This document shows, piece by piece, positions 13,858 through 20,080 of a stretch of DNA of 21,648 nt. Numbering within the stretch: position 1 is the stretch's first letter; each line of letters opens with the position of its first letter. The stretch is from Actinomycetes bacterium. Lineage in GTDB: Bacteria; Actinomycetota; Coriobacteriia; Coriobacteriales; JAEZZM01. The position numbers and the translations under genes are program-made. The notes under the pieces are model-generated. The model was not told where the DNA came from, did no database searches, and worked only from the letters and a program-made list of their open reading frames with translations. Where the stretch lies: NCBI GenBank assembly GCA_023418575.1, contig JAEZZM010000026.1, forward strand, positions 1-21,648. Direction: 5' to 3'.

Positions 13858-14649
13858 GTGGCTACCCGCAATCCCATGAATCAGCGTTATACCGATGGTG
13901 GACCTGCAGGTCAAACACGTAAGTCCGCTGCCAGTGCCAAACCAAAGCGCAAGGCTGCTGATACGGTTTACATAAGTAATAGTAAGCAAAAAAGCTCTAA
14001 ACCTACGCCCAAATTAAGTAAAGAAGAGCAAAAGATCAAGCGTGAACAAGAGCGCGCTCATAGCAATGCTATTTATTCTGTTGCAACTATTTTGATGAAT
14101 AATGACCCACGTTATAAGAAATTTAAGCTTGTATGGTGGGCCATGTTGGGACTTGCTGTTCTCATTTTGATTTGCACCTGGATTATTCAGGTTAAGCTTA
14201 AGTTGCATGAGCAAAAAACAGTAAGCTATCTTTCAATTGGCTTGCTCCTGGCTGCCTATGCACCCATTATTATCGCCATTGTTTTAGACTTTGCAAAGGT
14301 AAGACCCATTAGAAAAGCTGCTCGTGTAAAGGCTGCTTCCATGAGCAAAAAGCAATTAGATGCAATATTAGAAGAAGAAGTTCGCAAGAATCAAAAGAAG
14401 AAGTTGGAAAAAGAGCTAAAAAAGAAGGCTAAGTCAGCAGGACAAGGAGATGAGTCTGCATCTACTGCCGATAAGGACGCTTCTGCACAGGATATAGGTC
14501 AGGATGCTGGCTGCGATACAGCACAAGAAGCTCAGCAGGGTGAACAGGATGCAGAGCAGGATGATAAGCTCAAGACCGATAAGCAGCCAGAGGAAAAGAA
14601 GCGCGATATGAGCCGTATTAATTCATACAGAAGAGGCTCTCATAAGTAG
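13858..14649 (+). CDS. Small membrane protein of unknown function with two helices and charged tails
   Basis: A 263-residue protein starting at GTG; GAGGAG lies 7 bases upstream and no better ATG is available before the conserved-looking part. Residues 1-88 are Lys/Ser-rich and probably cytoplasmic. TM1 is about 92-112 and TM2 about 121-144, joined by a short loop, so both ends face the cytoplasm. Residues 145-195 form a strongly basic helix (AARVKAA, KKQLDAILEEEV, KKKLEKELKKK), probably a coiled coil, and the rest is an acidic, Gln/Asp-rich tail. It follows the kinase by 109 bp and may belong to the same transcription unit. I do not recognise a family; a scaffold or envelope-stress role is only a guess from position. 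Confidence 0.75.
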   Translation: MATRNPMNQRYTDGGPAGQTRKSAASAKPKRKAADTVYISNSKQKSSKPTPKLSKEEQKIKREQERAHSNAIYSVATILMNNDPRYKKFKLVWWAMLGLAVLILICTWIIQVKLKLHEQKTVSYLSIGLLLAAYAPIIIAIVLDFAKVRPIRKAARVKAASMSKKQLDAILEEEVRKNQKKKLEKELKKKAKSAGQGDESASTADKDASAQDIGQDAGCDTAQEAQQGEQDAEQDDKLKTDKQPEEKKRDMSRINSYRRGSHK

Positions 14650-14706
14650 TTTTGAGAATAGTTTTATAGTAGTTTTATAACTAGTTTTCAACACTGTCAA
14701 AACTAG
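14647..14706. repeat. Four TAGTTTT direct repeats spaced 11-12 bp plus one inverted copy
   Basis: TAGTTTT starts at 14647, 14659, 14670 and 14682, about one helical turn apart. The last copy, with its preceding C (CTAGTTTT, 14681-14688), has a perfect inverted partner AAAACTAG at 14699-14706. The first copy includes the stop codon of the upstream gene. This phasing resembles sites for OmpR-family regulators, which bind direct repeats at about 11 bp. Confidence 0.5.
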
Positions 14707-14748
14707 AGTATTCATATTTTATTCGTTTCTAAAAATAGCAAATTAAGG

Positions 14749-14780
14749 GTGAAGTTCAGTTTATGAGCTTCACTTTTTTT
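14749..14780 (+). terminator. Intrinsic terminator after the small membrane protein gene
   Basis: GTGAAGTTCA (14749-14758) pairs with TGAGCTTCAC (14764-14773) over 10 bp with one G-U, around a GTTTA loop, and is followed by seven T. It closes the lipoprotein / two-component / membrane-protein cluster and isolates the adhesin gene transcriptionally. Confidence 0.9.
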
Positions 14781-14890
14781 ATTATCTAGCTGCTTGTTTC
14801 TTGATATTAATTGCATAAATATCTATTAATCTAGTAATCTATATTACTTTGACTAGTGTACAAGTTATGTATATTTTATCTGTTTTTTTC

Positions 14891-14936
14891 ACACTTGACA
14901 ATTTGTCATTCTGAAGTGTCAATAGCTTGCTATTAT
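14891..14936 (+). promoter_or_regulatory. Candidate adhesin promoter: nested dyad and extended -10
   Basis: TGC-TATTAT (14928-14936) is an extended -10 with no good -35 at the expected place. Directly upstream are nested inverted repeats: ACACTT (14891) with AAGTGT (14914-14919), and TGACA (14896-14900) with TGTCA (14904-14908). A weak -35 with a dyad in its place suggests an activator-dependent or operator-controlled promoter. Transcription would start near 14943. Confidence 0.4.
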
Positions 14937-15002
14937 TAGAGCGCAAAATTGCTAAGGCAAGATAGTAACCCTCCGTAAAAGCAGGTTAAATGTAGACATT
15001 GC

Positions 15003-15033
15003 GGGGGGGGGCACATTTTTTGAAGCCCCCTTT
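15003..15033 (+). repeat. Run of nine G with facing GCCCCC in the adhesin leader
   Basis: G occupies 15003-15011. GGGGGC (15007-15012) can pair with GCCCCC (15025-15030) around a 12-base loop, and more Gs can form wobble pairs with the following TTT. The run lies about 150 bases before the adhesin start and outside any reading frame, since an in-frame stop at 15126 separates them. Such a tract is prone to slippage and could vary expression between cells. Confidence 0.7.
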
Positions 15034-15078
15034 CTAAATTTGATCTTTATTAAATCTCTTTTACAAAGGAATAGTTAC

Positions 15079-15102
15079 ATGCTTGCAAGGGAAAAGCAGT
15101 AG
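15079..15102 (+). CDS. Possible 7-codon leader peptide (MLAREKQ)
   Basis: ATG at 15079 is preceded by AAAGGA at a good 8-base distance and is followed by six codons and TAG. It lies in the presumed leader of the adhesin mRNA, between the G-run hairpin and the adhesin ribosome site. It could be a translated upstream ORF, but a site this short can arise by chance. Confidence 0.22.
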   Translation: MLAREKQ

Positions 15103-15161
15103 ACCCTTATTGTGCATCTGCATAGTAAGGACATGGTTGGTGCATTTGTAAAGGAGGATGT

Positions 15162-18100
15162 ATGCACAAGCACCTAGAGGATTCCCCCCGTCCTTCAGGC
15201 ATTACAGCTAGTAGCGCATCGGCTTCTTCCAAAACAAAATTAAGTTTTGGCAAAAAGCTTGTTGCTCTTACTGCTGCTGGTATGCTGGCCACAGGTCTAG
15301 CTTTTAGTCCTATTGGCCCGCTACACTCATGGATGTCATCACAGCTTGATAGTGCATTTGCTGCCGCAAGTATGTATGACACCAATGATATGGTGATTAC
15401 GGTCGATTTTGGAATTCCTGGTCAGGAAAAACAAGAAGGCAAAACTCAAACAATTCACCCCAACAAGGCGGTAGATGGTGGAAATGCCGTAGCCTATATT
15501 GGTATTGTTTTTAAACAAGATCCAGCTCCTGGTGAGAGTTTTACTATTACTTATCCTTACAACATGTCATTATCAGGAGATACCAATGATCCTGAGATGG
15601 TACCCGACTTTATTGTCGGCGGTACTAAAGTTGCCGACGTAAAATTTGATCCGGCCACGCGTAAGGCTACATATACTTTTAATCAAGATGTAGTGGGAAA
15701 GCGTGGTCTTAAATTCTTACAGGCTGTTTCACTTTTTGTAGATCGTGATGCGGTTGCCTATGATACGTCAAAAGTTCCAGTTGTTATTCGTATCAATGAA
15801 CGTACCTATGTTGAGAACTTTAATGTTACCTACGATCAATATCCAACTGAACAGGCTGGAATCATTAGCGAAGGCGATAAGAGCGGACCTAATTCATCGT
15901 CTGTTCTTTATAAAGTAGATAAAGACGGAAGATTTGTATATCGTGCATATATTAATCCTTTACAGCGTCAATATCGTTCAGATCAGAATGCCTTTTTCAT
16001 TACGATAAATGATCATGATGCACCAGAGGTAATTAATGGTCCACAAGATATTATTGACTCTGATAGTCCTTATGTTATCGACTCGGTTAAGGTAATGGAG
16101 CTTAAGCCAGGTGCTCGCCTTACAGACTCATTCTTTTACTGGGACGGAAACACTCCTGGTAATGGTGATGTTTCAGTTGTAGAGCAATTTGATGGTGCTA
16201 CTGCTCACGATGCTGGCAATGAAGCAGGCAAGTCGTTTGCACTTCGTCGTGTAGATAAACCCTACATTGTTGAAGTTTCGGGACATACCAAGGAACTCAA
16301 TAAAGATATCTTTGCAAACTTACTTACTACTAATACCTCCGGTTCTCAGGTATTTGATATTACCAGTGCTGGAATGATCACCTCTGGTTCTGGTGCTGTT
16401 GGTACTGAGACTAAGATGGTTAAGCTTGGTGATCTTGTATGGCTGGATAGCAATAATAATGGCCTTCAAGATGATGGTGAGCCAGGCGTTGCTGGTGTGT
16501 TAGTTCGACTTATTGATCAAAACAATAACACCATTGCCTACGACATTACCGACAGTGAAGGTAAGTATGAATTTGATAAGGTAATTCCTGGTACCTATAC
16601 CATTGAGTTCTCAAGCCATGAGGGCTATCTTCCAGCACAAACTAATGCTGGTGACACTGAGAAGGACTCTAATGGTCAAAAATTCCAGGTTGTAGTTACA
16701 AAAGAATCACAAGATGATTTAAGTCTTGACTATGGTCTTGTAAAAGAGGCAACAGGTACCTATGTAGAGACTCACGAGTACTATATTTTGCCTGAAGGCA
16801 CTGATGTAGACTCTTATGACTTTGATCGTGTAGGACCTGACTTCATGTCAGTACGCAATCTTGAGGGTAAGGGTACTGAGCAATTCACCACACGAGAGCG
16901 TTTACTTGAGGGTTTTAAGCTTGTTAAAGTAATGCGCACTAATATTGATGGTGAGGGGCCAAGTGTAGAGAATCCTCGTGTTGTTAAAAACTTTAAAGAT
17001 GACCAACAGCAGATGGCTGAATACGTCTATGTGAGGACTTATCAGACCGGTACCTATGAAGAAGTCCATGAGTACTACAGCACCCCAGATGGAACTCTTG
17101 ATACCTTAACTGATGATATGAGCCCTGATTATTCTGAGAAGAAATCAGGCACAGGTGATGACGCAGAGAGCTTTACTAACAACAAGATTGACCGTGAAGG
17201 TTATACCCTTGTAAAAGTTGAGGCAGATGAAAAAGCTCCCAACAAGCCAAGCAAGGATACCCCAGAAGCTAAAAATAACTACATTCCAGGTCAAGATCTT
17301 AAGTTTAAGTATGTTTACGTAAAGAAAGCAGTAGATCAGTGTGAAACCCATACCGTTACTGCAAATTATGTAGATGAAAAAGACGGCGAAGTTCTTGCTT
17401 CAAAGTCTTGGAAAGTTCTCAAGGGTCAAGACTTTGAGGTGACAACACCACAGGTTGAGAATTACACCTACAAAGAGCTCAAGACAGGCGAAGGCCTTGA
17501 GCAAAACCTTATGATCAGCAAGATTGATGCTGATAAAAATATCACCCTTGTTTACAAGCAAAATGAGGCTCCCAAGACTTACACCATTACCGTAAAGCAT
17601 CAAGACAAAGATGGTGCTGAAATTCCAAACACTAAAGATACGGTATATAAGGTGCATGATGGTGATGACTTCACAGTAGTTCCTGAGTGGGTAGAAAACT
17701 ACAACTATACAGAGGCTAAGGGAGAACTCAGCTTCACTGGTGTAAAAGAAAACAAAGAAGTTATCCTTGTTTACACACCAAAAGAGGAGTGCCCCACTCC
17801 TGTAAGCAAAGAGATCACTCTTAAGTACGTAAATGCTAAAGATAAATCAGAGCTTGGCAGCGAGAAGATCACCGTTAATGTTGGCGATAAGATCGTTATC
17901 AACGGCAAGCATTTTGACAACTACACCATAAGCAAGCAGGCAGACGGTGCTGGCAATGTAACTGTTGCAGAAGAGACTCCATCAGAGTTTGTATTTGAGT
18001 ACACTCCAGTAGAGCCTCAGGAATGCCCAGCTCCTGAGACCAAGACCATCACTATCAACTACAAGAAGTTGGTAGAAGGTGGCGAGCCACAGGTAGAAAG

Positions 18101-19877
18101 CAAAAAGATCACTGTTACCGTAGGTGACAAGATCAACATTGCTCCTAAGCACTATGACGGTTACACCGTAAAGAATGCTCAAGATGGTGGAGACATCACA
18201 GTTGATGCAAACACCCCTGCAGAGTACACCTTTGAGTACAGTCCTGTTAAACCACAAGAGTGCCCAGAGGCACCTGTTAAGCGCACCATTACTGTTAACT
18301 ATGTAACAGACAAGGGTACTGATACCGTTACTTACAAGGTAGTAGATGGCGACGAGCTCAACCTAGCTCCAAAGCACATTGACGGCTACAGTTCTACTGA
18401 CGCTCCAAAGAGCATCACCGTAACTAAGGATGAGAACATCACCTTTAATTACACTAAGAATGAGGAGTGCCCAGAAGTACCTGCTCAACCTGAGACTAAG
18501 ACCATTACGGTTAAGTATGTAACTAATGATGGTAAGACCGAGACTGCAGAGTACAAGGTAACTGTTGGCGATAAGATCGAGCTTGCTCCAAAGCACATCG
18601 ATGGCTACAAGTCTAGTGATGCAAAACAGGAGATCACGGTAAGCAAAGATAGCCCAAGTGAGATCATCTTCAACTACACTAAGGTTGAAGAGAGGGAGTG
18701 CCCAGAGGTTCCAGAGGCACCTGTTAAGCGCACCATTACTGTTAACTATGTAACAGATAAGGGCACTGACACCGCAGTTTACAAGGTAGTAGACGGCGAC
18801 GAGCTCAACTTAGCTCCAAAGCACATTGACGGCTACAGCTCAGCTGATGCTCCAAAGACTATTACAGTAACTAAGGATGAGAACATCACCTTTAATTACA
18901 CTAAGAACGCAGAGCCAGAGTGTCCAGAGGTACCAGAGGCTCCTAAGACTTACACCATTACCGTTGTATATGATCGCGGCCAAGATGGTAAAGAGACAGT
19001 AGAGTACAAGGTTAAAGAGGGCGACAGCATCTCCATCGAGCCTCGTCACTACAACTCTTATGAGACCAAGGACGGCGCTAAGAAGATCACGGTAAATGGC
19101 AATCAAAACTTCACCTTCACCTACAGCAAGGTTAAAGAGAAAGAGTGTCCAGAAGTACCTGCTCAGCCTGAGACTAAGACTATTACTGTTAAGTATGTAA
19201 CTAATGATGGCAAGACTGAGACTGCAGAGTACAAGGTAACTGTTGGCGATAAGATCGAGCTTGCTCCTAAACACATTGATGGTTATAAGTCTAGTGATGC
19301 AAAACAGGAGATCACGGTAAGCAAAGATAGCCCAAGTGAGATCACCTTCAACTACAGCAAGGTTGAGGGACAGGATTGCCCAGCTCCTAAGATGCATAAG
19401 ATTACCGTAAGCTATGTTGATGAGAGCGGTAAAGAGCTTTCTAATTCAAGCTATGAGGTAGTTGAAGGCTCCAACTTTAAGGTTGAAGCTAAAGACATCG
19501 AAGGCTATCGCTTTGATAAGGTAGTTGAAGGTGAGCAAAACCTCACCAATATTACCGAGGATAAGAAGGTAGTTCTTGGCTACAAGGTAGAGGTTTGCGA
19601 GAAGCCTAAAGATCCAAGTGATCCAAAGCCAGTAGATCCAGGCAAACCTGTTGACCCAAGCAAGCCAGGAGACCCTGATCCTTCTAAGCCTGTACAGCCT
19701 GGTCAGCCAAGTGTTCCTGCTCAGCCTGTACAACCCAGCGTTCCTACACAACCTGCTGTTGTAGCTAAGCATTACCTGCCCAAGACTGGTGAAAGCCATA
19801 GCGCACAAACTGGCCTTATCGCCCTTGCTGCGCTCAGCCTTGCTACTGGTCTTATTGCAAGAAAGCGTGCTGCTTAG
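15162..19877 (+). CDS. Large LPKTG wall-anchored adhesin with SdrD-B-like domain and ten MucBP-like repeats
   Basis: A 1571-residue protein; AGGAGG lies 4 bases before the ATG. It has a long N-region then a hydrophobic core (about 32-50), with export-signal cleavage probably near AFAA (about 68-71). Residues about 72-418 form a non-repetitive domain, probably ligand-binding. VKLGDLVWLDSNNNGLQDDG at 420 starts an SdrD-B-like (Cna-B-type) domain with a calcium-loop-like Asp/Asn run. Two 98-residue repeats start at 532 and 630 (GTYVETHEYY / GTYEEVHEYY). Ten repeats of about 70-80 residues (727-1479; ITVxY..., GDxxxxxPKHxxGY, ...FxYT) resemble MucBP mucin-binding modules. A Pro-rich wall-spanning stretch follows (1480-1538), then LPKTG (1539-1543), a hydrophobic helix and RKRAA. 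Its only cysteines are ten at repeat boundaries. A sortase attaches it to peptidoglycan; host glycoprotein binding is inferred from the repeats. Confidence 0.92.
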   Translation: MHKHLEDSPRPSGITASSASASSKTKLSFGKKLVALTAAGMLATGLAFSPIGPLHSWMSSQLDSAFAAASMYDTNDMVITVDFGIPGQEKQEGKTQTIHPNKAVDGGNAVAYIGIVFKQDPAPGESFTITYPYNMSLSGDTNDPEMVPDFIVGGTKVADVKFDPATRKATYTFNQDVVGKRGLKFLQAVSLFVDRDAVAYDTSKVPVVIRINERTYVENFNVTYDQYPTEQAGIISEGDKSGPNSSSVLYKVDKDGRFVYRAYINPLQRQYRSDQNAFFITINDHDAPEVINGPQDIIDSDSPYVIDSVKVMELKPGARLTDSFFYWDGNTPGNGDVSVVEQFDGATAHDAGNEAGKSFALRRVDKPYIVEVSGHTKELNKDIFANLLTTNTSGSQVFDITSAGMITSGSGAVGTETKMVKLGDLVWLDSNNNGLQDDGEPGVAGVLVRLIDQNNNTIAYDITDSEGKYEFDKVIPGTYTIEFSSHEGYLPAQTNAGDTEKDSNGQKFQVVVTKESQDDLSLDYGLVKEATGTYVETHEYYILPEGTDVDSYDFDRVGPDFMSVRNLEGKGTEQFTTRERLLEGFKLVKVMRTNIDGEGPSVENPRVVKNFKDDQQQMAEYVYVRTYQTGTYEEVHEYYSTPDGTLDTLTDDMSPDYSEKKSGTGDDAESFTNNKIDREGYTLVKVEADEKAPNKPSKDTPEAKNNYIPGQDLKFKYVYVKKAVDQCETHTVTANYVDEKDGEVLASKSWKVLKGQDFEVTTPQVENYTYKELKTGEGLEQNLMISKIDADKNITLVYKQNEAPKTYTITVKHQDKDGAEIPNTKDTVYKVHDGDDFTVVPEWVENYNYTEAKGELSFTGVKENKEVILVYTPKEECPTPVSKEITLKYVNAKDKSELGSEKITVNVGDKIVINGKHFDNYTISKQADGAGNVTVAEETPSEFVFEYTPVEPQECPAPETKTITINYKKLVEGGEPQVESKKITVTVGDKINIAPKHYDGYTVKNAQDGGDITVDANTPAEYTFEYSPVKPQECPEAPVKRTITVNYVTDKGTDTVTYKVVDGDELNLAPKHIDGYSSTDAPKSITVTKDENITFNYTKNEECPEVPAQPETKTITVKYVTNDGKTETAEYKVTVGDKIELAPKHIDGYKSSDAKQEITVSKDSPSEIIFNYTKVEERECPEVPEAPVKRTITVNYVTDKGTDTAVYKVVDGDELNLAPKHIDGYSSADAPKTITVTKDENITFNYTKNAEPECPEVPEAPKTYTITVVYDRGQDGKETVEYKVKEGDSISIEPRHYNSYETKDGAKKITVNGNQNFTFTYSKVKEKECPEVPAQPETKTITVKYVTNDGKTETAEYKVTVGDKIELAPKHIDGYKSSDAKQEITVSKDSPSEITFNYSKVEGQDCPAPKMHKITVSYVDESGKELSNSSYEVVEGSNFKVEAKDIEGYRFDKVVEGEQNLTNITEDKKVVLGYKVEVCEKPKDPSDPKPVDPGKPVDPSKPGDPDPSKPVQPGQPSVPAQPVQPSVPTQPAVVAKHYLPKTGESHSAQTGLIALAALSLATGLIARKRAA
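17340..19598 (+). repeat. Ten MucBP-like tandem repeats of about 220 bp with boundary cysteines
   Basis: Unit starts are about 17340, 17571, 17790, 18024, 18261, 18468, 18699, 18921, 19146 and 19377. Cysteines lie at residues 727, 877, 955, 1034, 1103, 1180, 1254, 1329, 1406 and 1479, mostly in an (E/D)CP(E/A) linker. Only the boundary between units 1 and 2 lacks one. Units 5 and 7 (offset 447 bp), and units 6 and 9 (offset 678 bp), are nearly identical in protein and very close in DNA, so they were copied or homogenised recently. Units 1-4, 8 and 10 are diverged. Confidence 0.85.
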
Positions 19878-19925
19878 ACAGAAGGCTTAAACCCTTAAAA
19901 GTAGGTTCGTTAAGTAAGTTCCTAA

Positions 19926-19951
19926 GAGAACTAAACTAGAGAACTAAACTA
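19926..19951. repeat. 13-bp perfect tandem duplication
   Basis: GAGAACTAAACTA occurs twice head to tail (19926-19938 and 19939-19951), directly before the terminator hairpin of the adhesin gene. Confidence 0.7.
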
Positions 19952-19988
19952 TAGAGGCCCTTACACTATACGGTGTAGGGGCCTCTAT
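19951..19988 (+). terminator. Terminator hairpin after the adhesin gene
   Basis: TAGAGGCCCTTACAC (19952-19966) pairs with GTGTAGGGGCCTCTA (19973-19987) over 15 bp with one G-U, and A19951/T19988 extend it. The T run after it is poor (TTATAAG), but the stem is strong. It lies about 75 bases after the adhesin stop and between convergent genes, so it may serve both. Confidence 0.7.
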
Positions 19989-20050
19989 TATAAGTCGAAT
20001 ACCTTGCACAGTCTCATGCATCCCAGGTGTCATAATTAAAGCTAGTAGTT

Positions 20051-20080
20051 TAGAGCTATTCAATCTAGAACTATTCAATC
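20051..20080. repeat. 15-bp near-perfect tandem duplication across the permease stop codon
   Basis: TAGAGCTATTCAATC and TAGAACTATTCAATC stand head to tail with one mismatch. The second copy contains the last codons and stop (minus strand) of the permease gene, so the first copy looks like a duplicated gene end lying beyond the stop. Confidence 0.65.

Larger units (their letters stand above)
14650..15161. other. Long non-coding region upstream of the large adhesin gene
   Basis: These 512 bases hold no substantial gene. In order they contain phased TAGTTTT repeats, an intrinsic terminator for the preceding gene, a very AT-rich stretch (14780-14890), a nested dyad next to an extended -10, a roughly 220-base presumed leader with a CCCTCC element, a run of nine G facing GCCCCC, a possible 7-codon leader ORF, and the AAGGAGG ribosome site of the adhesin. 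The individual elements are listed separately. Confidence 0.6.

Noticed and set aside
18840..19397. 185-residue ORF on the minus strand inside the adhesin repeats
   Set aside because: A shadow frame. Its Leu/Ser-rich composition and internal repetition are the complement of the adhesin repeats; the same holds for the minus-strand frames at 17145-18596 and 19446-19808.
17340..19598. Tandem repeats as a CRISPR array
   Set aside because: The units are about 220 bp, fully coding and without short constant repeats separated by unique spacers.
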